DNA of 37,749 nt, taken from positions 1 through 37,749 of the forward strand of contig JAYMGJ010000530.1 of NCBI GenBank assembly GCA_037178675.1, given 5' to 3'. The translations under genes and the position numbers were made by a program. Positions 24,070-34,200 of the stretch are shown piece by piece. The notes beneath the pieces are model-generated. The model saw only the letters and a list, made by a program, of their open reading frames with translations. It searched no databases and was not told the DNA's origin. The DNA is from Scleroderma bovista. Its lineage: Eukaryota > Basidiomycota > Agaricomycetes > Boletales > Sclerodermataceae. Numbering within the stretch: the stretch's first letter is position 1; the number at the start of each line of letters is the position of its first letter.

Positions 24070-26067
24070 TCACTGGTTATTCAAGACCCAACGAATTCCT
24101 GAGGCCTCCATCTCTGCTATTGCCACTTGACCTTCTTGTTGGATATTTTCCTCTCTCCCTTGGTGTGCTGCTCCTTGCTCTTTTGCTTTCATCGCTTTCA
24201 TATGCTCTACTATGTGCTCCACAGCTGTGAACAAGCCCTCGCAGTGATATGGGTGCAGGCTGGTGTCAGCCGTCATGTGTGCAATATCAGCCACAGTCGT
24301 AAGTGAGAAGATGACATCGAGGATAGACTTAATAATGGTGTCGGGCAAATAGGCTTTTGGTGACAGACACCCCTCCATCTGGTCATCCGCTGCCTCCCAT
24401 ACTTCAGCCCGCCATTTCATCAATTCCGTAATCCCATACTCCCTCATCTTCTTTGTCGAGCGGTTCCGACGGTAAGTGTGGGCCTGATTTTCAGATTGCT
24501 CTTCCTCAATGACCTTGTTGTCCACCTTTAGGTCTTCTACAGATTCCTGCTCCTGTGCAGTTTCGGGCACACAGCCACTGCAATCACAGACTTCTTTGCG
24601 TCGAGGACGTGGCTGTGCCTGGCATGTTAAGCAGCTGCAAGGCGGTTCATCGAGTATATTCCCATATAATTCGTCGAGCTGAGCAACCTTGCAGGATGAC
24701 AAAATGAGCTTTGCCATGGAAGGTTGCAGGGAATCGAGTTCCAAGGGTGAACGTGATGCGTAAAGGGCTTGTTTTAAGGGCTCTTTTCCAACTGGCAACT
24801 TTGACGCAAGGACTTGTTCTGCCTTGGTGCGTGCATTTTTCGTCACATAGAGGAATGCATGAGGGGAAACTGACTTCATGAATTGGAGTCGGCCATAATC
24901 TTGAATGAATTCATCAGTATCGGAGGGCTGGCCATAGATGATGACATCGTCAAATGTTGGAGCATCAATCCCAACAGAGAGGATGCTTGTCGCAATTATA
25001 ATTTGAGCATCTGGGTCATTTTTTCGCCACAATGTGAGAGTCTCGTCATTGTAATGCTTGTGATTGACAGCATTGAACATGCGGACACGTTTAGCACGAT
25101 GTGGGTCATCCGCCAGCTTTTTCCAGAAATAAATTTGTGCACGAAAGCCCGCAGCTACAGTGCCCAGGAAGATCAATGTTCGTCTTCGTCCAGCCCTACT
25201 GTCCACTATCCAGTCAAGATCCGAAAAGTTGCCACTTTCGAGGCCATTCTTCATGGTGCGAAAGATTAATTTGATGTCTGGGCGATAATTTGACCTTCGT
25301 ATGACATGATGACGACCATCCTCGAATCCCAGGAACTTCCGAACACGATCTGTTGGCCCACCGACCTGAAGAGTAGCAGTGACGGCAGCAATCGGTATAC
25401 TGTGCTGGAAACGCGCTCGTACCCAACCAATTTGCTGGAAATCTTTGCGGAAACTTTGTCCCCATGTATTAAGAAGGTGGGCCTCATCAACAGCCATCAT
25501 GCACAGTCGTTCTTTGAAGGATGGTTTATTTACTAGCTTCTCGAAAGCGGACGACTTCAACTGCTCTGGTGACAAGAGCACCATTGAGACACCATGTTCA
25601 ATGTCCTCGTACAAGCTCCTTTTTGTTTTTCGTGCGGATGTGAGTGTGTCCGCATTTATTGCAACAGCAGTAAGCCCTGCGCTATGCATCTTTGCCTCCT
25701 GTGTGGGTATTCGAGCCTTCGAATCTCGTCAGACAACTCACGAACGTACCATCTCTTCCTCGAGTGCCTTGGTTGGGCACACTATGATCATGGCAGGGTC
25801 AGGCAGGAATGTAACTGTCCCAAAGGTGTGGGGGTGCCTAGATATCCATTGTATAATGTGCATAAGTCGTATGAACATGTCGGTTTTGCCGCTGCCAGTA
25901 GCAATCACTAGTAAAACATCTTCGCCATCCAGCAGGTGTCCAATGGCTTCTAGCTGGAAATCATGGGTGTCGGAGGGCATAATATCATGCAGTAGATGAC
26001 GGCATGCTTCCTGGCCTGTGTCCGATGTGAATAATGGCATTTGTGCCATATGCAGGTGGATATCCAT
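24070..26067 (-). CDS. RecQ-like DNA helicase with CxC zinc clusters
   Basis: Two exons (26067-25750, 25698-24070) with a 51 bp intron (GTACGT donor), 648 aa. Superfamily 2 motifs appear in order: Q-motif-like DFQLEAIGHLL, Walker A ATGSGKT (near 57-63), Ia VCPTKALEEEM, II VDEAHLL, III AVTATL, IV RTLIFLG, V ATSILSVGIDAP and VI IQDYGRLQ. Motif VI is aberrant: RecQ proteins normally have GRAGR, and here the second Arg, the arginine finger, is replaced. A Cys cluster, CSCLTC followed about 17 residues later by CDCSGC (near residues 455-480), is probably a zinc-binding module. A charged, helical tail of about 150 residues follows. No RQC or HRDC domain is recognisable. It resembles the telomere-linked/RecQ-like helicases that are multicopy in mushroom genomes. 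It lies inside the same inverted repeats as the DUF6589-type gene and converges on it. Confidence 0.85.
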
Positions 26068-26190
26068 ATCTCCTCACTTGTGTCTAATCAACGCGCACCG
26101 CGCCCGCGTTGTTTGCTATAGCTTGTACGAACGGCATGTTCGGCAGGTGTCAAAGTGTCATCGCTGAGCCCAATGTTGGTTGAATTGCTA

Positions 26191-26236
26191 CCGAATTGCT
26201 GAACTACGGTAAAGGCATCGCCATTAGATACAGACT
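26191..26236 (-). repeat. Right terminal inverted repeat of DUF6589-RecQ element
   Basis: The core 26191-26212 includes CCGAATTGCTGAACTAC, the exact reverse complement of 20504-20520, and extends to 21/22 matches. GCCATTA (26220-26226) and CAGACT (26231-26236) continue the match outward at identical spacing. It lies 124 bp upstream of the helicase start codon, mirroring the left end, which lies 128 bp upstream of the DUF6589-type start codon. Confidence 0.8.
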
Positions 26237-26267
26237 ACTGCTTTGTGCAACCTGGCAAGCTGAGTAC

Positions 26268-27093
26268 ATCAGCAAACCAACCCTAATGGTTAGCCGAGCT
26301 GACAGCACTTGACAGCGCTTAGCCGAGCGCCCAGTCTGTCTGACTCTGCACCAGTCTGGTCCAGCCTGGCAGCTATGCCCAGTCACTCCATTGTGTCCAG
26401 TAGAGTAAAAAAAAAAATGGTTTATTTGAACTAGTACTATGAATACAATACAAATATCTAAATAGTATATTCATAGTACGGCGGGGGTGATGATCGTCGA
26501 CACTGCACTGGTGGGGCTGGTGCGGTGGTCGGCATCGCTGTTGCTGGGGGGTGGAGGGCATCGTTGTCGTTGGACAACACTGGGGATGGGGGTTGTCACG
26601 TCATTGCCGTCGATGTTGCTGGTGGTGATTGCTGCATCATCGACGCAGGTGGTGGGATCGTCGTTGTCGTTGTTGGTGTACACGTCGTCGACGCATTGGG
26701 CGGTGGTGGGCGTCATCGTCGTCGGGTTGTGATGACGATGCTGGTGGTGGGATGGTGGCCGCGTTGTCAACGCATGTCGTGGTCGTGGTTGGTACCATCG
26801 TCGTCGCGTTGGTGCTGGCCGTCGTCGTCTGGTCAACAATGCTGGTGGTGGTGGTTGCGTCCACAATGCTGGTGGTGGCCGGTGTCGTTGCCGTCGTCCG
26901 TCATTGGGGCCGTCGTCGTCACTGATGGTGGTGGTCACGTCGATGACGCTGGTGGTGGATGGTGGTTGGTGGTGGCTGTAGGCGAGGTGTGATGAAGTCG
27001 TAAATACTATTAGGAAATATTGTAGTTCAATACACTGATATAATCATTACACAAACACATGCACACACATGCACTTGAAAAATTTCTCTAAGT
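26268..27093 (-). repeat. Dispersed low-complexity repeat, copy 2
   Basis: Reverse-complement copy of the repeat at 2026-2767. On the minus strand it begins ACTTAGAGAAATTTTTCAAG, then has GT-rich microsatellite, TGATTATATCAG and TATTTCCTAATAGTATTTAC. GAC/CAC-type triplet repeats follow (26480-26990 on the plus strand as GTGGTGG/CGTCGT), then an AT-rich stretch, a C/T/G-rich stretch, and the terminal GGGTTGGTTTGCTGAT at 26268-26283. Open frames inside are compositional artefacts present on both strands. Confidence 0.7.
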
Positions 27094-27099
27094 CTCATT

Positions 27100-28465
27100 C
27101 TCATTCTCTTCATCCTTCCACATCACGTGTTGACCACCACTGTCAATGACGACGCGACCACCACCACTGTCGACGATGACAATGCGGCCACCACCACTGG
27201 CGACAACAACCCAACCACCACCACTGTCGTCGACGACAATGTGGCCACCACTGTCGACAATGACAACCCAACCACCGCCAGTGTTGACAACGACACGGCC
27301 ACCACCACCGTCAATGACAGCCCAACCACCACCATCAACAACAACCCAACCACCACCGTCAATGACGACGACGCGGCCACCACCGCTGTCGACGACAACC
27401 CAACCACCACCACCACCATCGTCAACAACGACGCAACCACCACTGACAACGACGCGGCCACTACCACTGTCAACGACAATTGACATTCTATTACGTAAGA
27501 GGCATGAGTAGGAATAGAATAGTGTCTTTGCTCGAGTGGCTGTGATGCTAGCTGTCTTTTCTTTCCGCACCTGCACCAGCCAGCTCAGCCTGCGCATCAA
27601 GCAGCTCAACGCTTTCGCCCACCCACCACGCCCTGAGTTTCCTGCAGGTATCCTGTCAGATACACTTCGGAACCACCTCGCAGGAGTCTCGCGGTTGTCG
27701 TGGTCAGACAAGCCTCGAGTGAGATCACCGGCGAGGTCTTCCCAGCCCGCCCACGCAGCTCACGCTCATCTCCTTTAGGTTCGTTTTGATCGCGACCGTA
27801 AGGCGCTGCGCGCCTTCACCCACTCGCTCTCTGCTCATCGCTATCGCCTTTTCTTTCCTTATCTTGTCTCAGACTGAAGCGCAAAGACACAACCACCACC
27901 ACCGTTGTCATCGGCGATGCGCCCACCACCACCATCGCCGACGATGACGATGCAGCCACCACCACCAGTGTCGCTGACGACGCAACGACCACCACCCACT
28001 ACCGTCGACGATGACGATGACCACTACCACCACCTCGACGTGGTCGCCACCACTGTCGACGCCAACACAACTACCACCACTCCACCACTACCGTCGACGA
28101 CAATGACCTCGATGTGGCCACCATCAACAACAACGCGATCACCACCTTTCCCCTTCCTGCGTCGATGGCCATTAGTTTATAATATTTATTCTTTGTACTG
28201 TACATAATTAATATAAATTGATTAACCTGAACATTGGGTGAATTAAGATGGTTGAAAACTAAGTACAGGCAGTAAAGCTATTAGTGGTACTGTTGGCCTG
28301 TACAAGTACTTCTGGAACAGTCTGGGACAGCTGGAACAGCCTGGGACAGTGCTGGGACAGTCTGTGCTAAGTCACCCAGTTAGGTACCTTGTTGGGAGAG
28401 CTGGGGTTCTGGGATAGCTGTCCAGCACTGTCCAGCACTGTCCAGGGGAGGGTTGGTTTGCTGAT
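27100..28465 (+). repeat. Dispersed low-complexity repeat, copy 3 (interrupted)
   Basis: Two ACCACC/GACGAC triplet arrays (about 27125-27480 and 27890-28160) are separated by about 400 bp of ordinary sequence. They are followed by an AT-rich stretch and by CTGGGACAG / CCAGCACTGT short repeats (28310-28445). The end word GGGTTGGTTTGCTGAT (28450-28465) matches the ends of copies 1 and 2. It abuts the mariner catalytic fragment directly. The intervening 27485-27885 segment has no recognised gene. Confidence 0.6.
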
Positions 28466-28695
28466 GGATATACCAATGGAGTACTTCATTTGGCTTGATG
28501 AATCAGCTGTGGACAACAAAACAAATCAGCGCACGGACGGATGGTCCCCACTTGGTCGTGTTTGCGTGAGGCGTGACACATTCATCCGTGGGCAGAGATT
28601 TTCCATTTTACCTGCGCTGACAGTAGATGGAATTATCACACTTGACATCTTCGAAGGCTCTGTCAATAAGATCAAGTTCTTGTCATTTCTATGAG
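28463..28695 (+). pseudogene. Tc1/mariner transposase, catalytic-core fragment
   Basis: The reading frame MDIPMEYFIWLDESAVDN, then WSPLGRVCVRR, IRGQRFSILPALTVDG and DIFEGSVNK is the first half of the DDE_3 core of IS630/Tc1-type transposases. The first catalytic Asp is in WLDES. A TGA follows KFLSFL, where the family usually continues with Arg-Glu-Gln, and the frame continues EQV, consistent with a CGA-to-TGA change. The second Asp, the last acidic residue and the right inverted repeat are missing, cut off near the gypsy LTR at 28816. It is probably the missing middle of the transposase at 20024-20422. Confidence 0.8.
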
Positions 28696-28815
28696 AGCAA
28701 GTGGTGTGTTTTCTTTCTACTAGTTGGTTTCATATTGCTAACTGTATGTTGTGTTGAAGCAATACCTATGTATGTAGAGGAACTGCTACTCCAACTCACC
28801 TGTTGGGTGGAGTGC

Positions 28816-29186
28816 TGTTACGGACCAACTTTTTATCTTATCTAATCTGTGATTAGATAGTGTTTATCTTATCTTAGTGTACAGCCTCTATCTTATCTAC
28901 CTAGTCTAGACCTGTGCCTCATGCTGTACACGCTGCCACCCTTGACATCATTACACATAGCCTTAGCTCCACAGTGATGTCATTACATAGCCTTCTGCCT
29001 GCACATAGCCTCATGGATAGCCTCGCGTAGCCCTCGTGTATAGTAGTATATATACAGTGCAATCCAGCACCCAGAGGCTCCCCATTCGAGCTCATCTTGG
29101 GTCTTTGCTCTAGATACTCGCATCCTATTCCTCCTCAGAGTCTCGTGTGTTAGGGTCCTTGGTGTTCTTTGCCTAGGGTTGTCTCA
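28816..29186 (+). repeat. Gypsy 5' LTR (371 bp)
   Basis: Begins TGTTACGGACC and ends TCTCA. It matches the 3' LTR at 35382-35740 except for ten substitutions, all transitions, and a 12 bp insertion (at about 28847-28858). A TATA box (TATATATA, 29047-29054) precedes the presumed transcript start. Confidence 0.93.
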
Positions 29187-30280
29187 CCTGAGCTCAAATC
29201 TACACATCTTACTCGCTCTATCACGCGCTGTTCCCCAGCCTAGTAAAGGGAAACTATACCCAGACTCCAGGGTTAAGGAGCTTCTTCTTCACACCTTCCG
29301 TTTCGTTTACGGCCAGCCTTTAGTGCCGTTCCCTGTAGCCTGTTTGGGTTTGGGAGTTCTTAGCACCGTCTCTTTACGTACTGTACACCAGCCCAGGGTC
29401 GTGCCTGGTGTCTGAAGAGCGGCGCCCGTTCAAGAGAGGTTCGCAGCCTCAAGGCAATTGAGCTATACATACTTGTAGTTCCTGCGTCCGTGCAGAGGTA
29501 GAACTGTGATCTGCAGCCTCTAGCCACTTGTATTCTGCATAGCTGTGCCACTGCCCTGACCTGGCGAGCGTGACAGGTGAACAGGATCTTGTGCTTAGTT
29601 TAGAGGAACACCTGTGGGGATCTAGTCCCGTATAGCTTACCTCTACATCACCCCTTACGTTACCACCATACCTTACCAGTTTCCCCGCCACCTCGTTGAA
29701 GCGCAACAGGAGCGCTTGGCAATTATCTACGGTCCTCACCCCGACGCTGCCCCTAAACCACGAGAAAGGGAGTCGGCAATTGAGGAGGAGTTTCAGTTCA
29801 CCAACACCATTGCCGCCTACAGTCGCCTTGTTAGTGACTTCGAATTACGAGTCCTCCTCGGCTTCCACCGTTCCCTTCCTGTCCCACCCCTGCCAGACCT
29901 CCCTCTTGCGCGCCGCTGCACGTTCCATTCCTCCCATCTCCGCCCGGTGAAAAGATAACAATGTGTTTGGGTGGCTGCTCCCTCAGATGAGGTGCATTCG
30001 ACCCAGGGACTTCTGGAGGTCTGGCAAGGCTCCCAGGGACTTGGGAGACTAAGAAACTAGAGAGTGGAAGGGTGGTTCAGTCACTCCAAGACTGAGCTCA
30101 AAGATATACACTGAAGAGAAGGATATTTTTTTGCTTAGTAAGCTAAGTACAAGCCTACATAGCTAAGGTAAGAGTCCAGTATCAGTACTACCAATCTACA
30201 CACCCAGAGACAGGACTGTCTCTACACCGGTCCAGAAGCGACCAACCCCTTACTCTCGACTCCGCCCCTACTAGTTCGTC
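29187..30280 (+). other. Gypsy leader, no clear gene
   Basis: 1.1 kb between the 5' LTR and gag. TGAGCTCAAAT at 29189-29199 directly after the LTR is a candidate primer site. One frame is open from about 29625 to 29958 without an upstream ATG (it includes LVEAQQERLAIIYGPHPD); I do not recognise it. The leader is unusually long and may include a foreign insertion or a decayed extra ORF. Confidence 0.45.
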
Positions 30281-31270
30281 ATGGCAGACCTCAACCAACT
30301 CCTTGCCCAGCTCATCCAGGGGCAAGTCAACCTCCAGGCACATATTGTGGCCCTTGAGGCTGCACAGCCTCAGCCTGCACCGCCGCCGCGCAAGAAGGTG
30401 GTTGTGGATCCCAGGAGTTATGACGGCTCCCCTCAGAGGTTCCACGAGTGGTGGTCGAAAATCAAGATCTGGTTACAGATCTCGATGGATGGGGCAACAG
30501 ATGCCCAGGTCACCGCCGTGGTTCTCTCCTGGCTCACTGGCCCGAAGGCTGGTCGGTGGGCTCAGGTTCGCTTGGACAGCTGCATGGCAGCAGCACAAGC
30601 CCTCGCCAACGCCCCGCCTGTACCAGCAGGCCAACCCATGCCCCCGCCAGCCTGGCCCGCTTGGGATGACTTCTCGGAGGAGATAGAGAGGTTCTTTCTC
30701 CCCAGAAACAATGCCGAGTGGGCACGTGCCCAACTTCTCCACCTAAGACAAGGTCCTAGGCAGAGAATCGACGATTTCTTAGCACAGTTCGAGGCGCTCA
30801 AGAACCAGGGTGGGTGCGTGGACGATTACGCCCATGACCTGCTCGAATGTGCGCTCCAGAGGAAACTCTTGGAGCAGATTTACATACAGGGTATGCATCG
30901 GGACACGTATGCCTGGCTCGCAAATTCGGCCCACGCTATGGGGAGAGCCCAGGAACTCTTCCTCATTAATCTTCAGGGCCAAGGCTCGGCCCGATATTAC
31001 CAGGGCCAAAACTATTCGTCTGCAGCCGCATCTGGGAGTGGTACCCCCATGGATATAGGTGCCGCTGAGACAAACCAGCAAAGGGGTAAAGGGCCCCAAT
31101 GCTACAATTGCCAATTATTTGGCCACATCGCATGTGAGTGCACCAAGCTGCGCCGTGGGCAACCACAAGCACGGGCAACGCAAGCCCAGCCGGAGGATGA
31201 CCGGCTAAATGCAGTAAGAGGAATGATGTTTGCAGAGATGCAGGCATTTTTCAAAGATTTAAAAGATTAG
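30281..31270 (+). CDS. gag: Gypsy Gag with zinc knuckle
   Basis: Capsid/nucleocapsid protein of 329 aa, intact. A coiled-coil-like start (MADLNQLLAQLIQGQVNLQA) is followed by a Pro/Gln linker and a retrotransposon Gag core (about 50-235, including FHEWWSKIKIWL and ARAQLLHLRQGPRQRIDDFL). A single CX2CX4HX4C knuckle (CYNCQLFGHIACEC, about 276-289) binds RNA. The frame ends with TAG followed immediately by TGA. The next frame, in the same phase, leads into Pol. Confidence 0.9.
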   Translation: MADLNQLLAQLIQGQVNLQAHIVALEAAQPQPAPPPRKKVVVDPRSYDGSPQRFHEWWSKIKIWLQISMDGATDAQVTAVVLSWLTGPKAGRWAQVRLDSCMAAAQALANAPPVPAGQPMPPPAWPAWDDFSEEIERFFLPRNNAEWARAQLLHLRQGPRQRIDDFLAQFEALKNQGGCVDDYAHDLLECALQRKLLEQIYIQGMHRDTYAWLANSAHAMGRAQELFLINLQGQGSARYYQGQNYSSAAASGSGTPMDIGAAETNQQRGKGPQCYNCQLFGHIACECTKLRRGQPQARATQAQPEDDRLNAVRGMMFAEMQAFFKDLKD

Positions 31271-31273
31271 TGA

Positions 31274-34200
31274 GTGAGGACACATTGGGCATCCTCACTC
31301 TTGAATCTTCTTTGGACACAGCTGTACGTATTTTGGACTATAGACTTTCTCTTGCTACTACTCCTGCCGTGCAGGAAATATTTAAATACTCACATTGCTT
31401 TGTTACGTACAAAAATAGTGAAAACCTACAAAAAAGTGTCTTCTGTAGTTTCTTCTGTCTCAGTTTCTTCTCCTCGCTTTTCTGTTTTGTCCGTTGATAG
31501 CATGGACTGTGACTCGGACTGTTCTGTACCTTCTAAGGGGGTCCCTGCAAAGGGCTCGGCGCCGGAAGTAAAATTGAGCGTGCTTAATTCCCGATCGAAT
31601 AAAAATATTCTTTCTCCTTCTTTGGCATCTAAGGAACCGGAAAGTCCTGCCGGCAACTTGGAAGTTTCTATGGACTTACGAAGGTCCTTCACAATGGAAC
31701 GTGAAGTGATGGTACCAGTCTGCATCCGTGGACCCCTTAATACTATTAAGGTAGATGCCCTGCTAGACAGTGGTGCTACTGGTTGTTTTGTTGACAAGAG
31801 CTGGGCTCTTGATCGACGACTTCAGTTATCTAAGCTGGTAAAGCCCGTCCCTGTGCTTAACATAGATGGCACTAGGAATCAGGAGGGCGATATCACGCAT
31901 TATGTATTGTTGACAGTCAGTATTGGGAAACACACTGAAAAGCTGTGGTGTGCCGTCACATGCCTTGGAAAAGTGCCGCTTATCCTTGGCCACACCTGGC
32001 TTCAGAAGCATAATCCCGATATAGATTGGGTCACTGGCAAAGTTAATTTAACTCGGTGTCCTCCAGAGTGCAAGTCGCTTTTGGAAACATGGTTTGCTAA
32101 AATATTATGAGAAAACAAATCTCAGGAAACTTGGGTCCAGGCTTTGAAAGCTCATGAATCAAAGGTCACTATCGATGAGTCAACCCTAGAAGAAGCTCAG
32201 AAGCAAGTACCTAAAGAGTACTGGGAGTTCTTAGACGTATTTAGTAAAAAGTCGTCAGAGCACATGCCGCTAAGGAAACCTTGGGATCATGGAATTGATC
32301 TAAAAGAAGACTTCCCACCCAAAAAGGGAAGACTTATCCCACTCTCTGTTGATGAACAAAAAGAAGTCAAATCGTTCCTTGATGATCAACTTGCTAAAGG
32401 ATATATTCGGCCTTCGATTAGTCAGCAGACGTCACTGGTCTTCTTTATCCCGAAAAAGGACGGCAAGAAGCACATGGTACAGGATTACCGATATGTAAAC
32501 AACTGGACGATTAAGAATAACTATCCGCTGCCGCTTATCTCTCAGCTTGTTGACAAGCTTAAAGGTTGCAAACTCTTTACGAAGATGGATCTTCGATGGG
32601 GTTACAACAATGTGAGGATTCGCGAAGGCGATGAGTGGAAAGCTGCGTTTGTAATGCACAAGGGGGCTTTCGAGCCATTAGTTACGTATTTCGGTCTCTG
32701 CAATTCACCCGCGACATTCCAGAAGATGATGAATGAGATATTCCACGATATGTTGCATGTCTGCATGGTGTATATCGATGACCTTATGATATTTACAGAT
32801 ACGGATGATCAGGAAAAGCATGACAGAATCGTGCTAGAAGTTTTGAAACATTTACGTGATAATGATCTTTACATTAAACCTGAGAAGTGTCGCTTCAGAG
32901 TCACTGAAGTCGACTTCCTTGGTATGATCATTTCACGTGAGGGCATCAAAATGGACCCTGAAAAAGTTAATGCTATTTTGAAGTGGCCTGAGCCAACGAA
33001 TGTAAAACAGGTTCACGCGTTCTTAGGTCTCAGCAACTTCTATAGACGGTTCATTAAAGATTATGCAATCATGGCTAGACCCATGACGGACCTTACATGT
33101 AAGGATACAGTATTTAACTTTGGAGAGAAGGAACGTGCTGCATTTGAGGCTTTGAAAGCCGCCTTTACTCGTGCTCCAGTACTTCAGTACCCTGACCAGG
33201 ACCGCAAATTCCACCTGGAAACAGACACGTCTGAGTTCGCCGTCGGGGGAGTGATATCCGTGAAGTGTGAAGACAGCGAATTCAGACCCGTCGCGTACAT
33301 GTCACATTCCATGACGCCTCCAGAATGAAATTATCCTATTCACGATAAAGAGATGCTGGCCATCATAAAGCAACTGAGGCCTGGCACCATTATCTCGAAG
33401 CCAGTCCTTATGCTTTTGAGATATATACGGACCACCATAATTTAACGTACTTTACCAAGTCACAGAACCTGTCTAAGCGCCAAGCGCGCTGGCAAATGTG
33501 GATGATGTGGTTTAACTACTCGTTAATTTATAAAAAGGGAACTCAGATGCACGTTGCAGATCCGCTTAGCAGGCGATCGGACCATTATGTATCTAGTTCA
33601 GAAGACAACAAGGACCAGGTCCTGTTGAACCCAGTATCTATTAAACTGGTCAACGTCACTGATCAGTCTTATGAAGAGCGACAGTCGCTCGTTACGAACT
33701 TTCATGACACTCCTGTTGCTGGGCATAAAGGAGTAAAAGCTACGTATAATGCACTCTGGAAGCATTATTCTTGGAAAGGGATGAAGGAACAGATTCAGAC
33801 CTACGTAAAGCACTGTCAAAAGTGCCAGCAGTCCAAGGTGTTGAATCAAAAGACTTCTGGAAGTCTCATTCCTCTCCCTACCCCTAGTGGCCCATGGCTT
33901 GATGTCACAATGGACTTTACCGAGATGCCGGAATCCCTCGGTTACAATTATGTATTAGTCGTGGTTGATCGGTTCTCCAAGGAGGTCGTGTTTGTGCCTT
34001 GTACAAAGGAGGAAACCACCCTATCAACTGCTGAGTTATTTAGAGACCATGTCTGGTGTCAGCATGGACTCCCGTCTTCCGTGGTGTCTGACCGTGGATC
34101 GGTCTTTGCAAGCAACTTCCTGGGGGAGTTGTATAGACTCTTAGGTGTAAAAAGGAAAATGTCTATGGCATTTCACCCTCAAACCAATGGTCAAACAGAG

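Larger units (their letters stand above)
20475..26236. mobile_element. Two-gene DNA element: DUF6589-type protein plus RecQ helicase
   Basis: A 5.7 kb unit bounded by matching terminal inverted repeats. It contains only a plus-strand DUF6589-type gene and a minus-strand RecQ-like helicase gene, with about 125 bp from each core repeat to the nearest start codon. It has no reverse transcriptase, LTR, tyrosine recombinase, or recognised hAT, MULE, CACTA or KDZ transposase. Symmetrical subterminal TGCCG pairs lie inside each end. It sits in an 8 kb insertion that separates two halves of a mariner transposase. The layout is seen in the sequence. That it is a transposon, and that the DUF6589-type protein supplies the strand-transfer activity, is inference. 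At least one gene carries a probable nonsense mutation, so this copy may be inactive. Confidence 0.65.

Noticed and set aside
20491..26220. Target-site duplication for the DUF6589-RecQ element
   Set aside because: Bases outside the core repeat match only as inverted, not direct, repeats. Outside the outer block (before 20475, after 26236) no direct repeat is visible.
26471..27711. Long Val/Gly/Thr-rich open frames
   Set aside because: Same triplet-repeat artefact, in overlapping frames on both strands.
27485..27885. 80-aa frame between triplet arrays
   Set aside because: No motif, no splice structure, and the flanks are repeats. Left unannotated.
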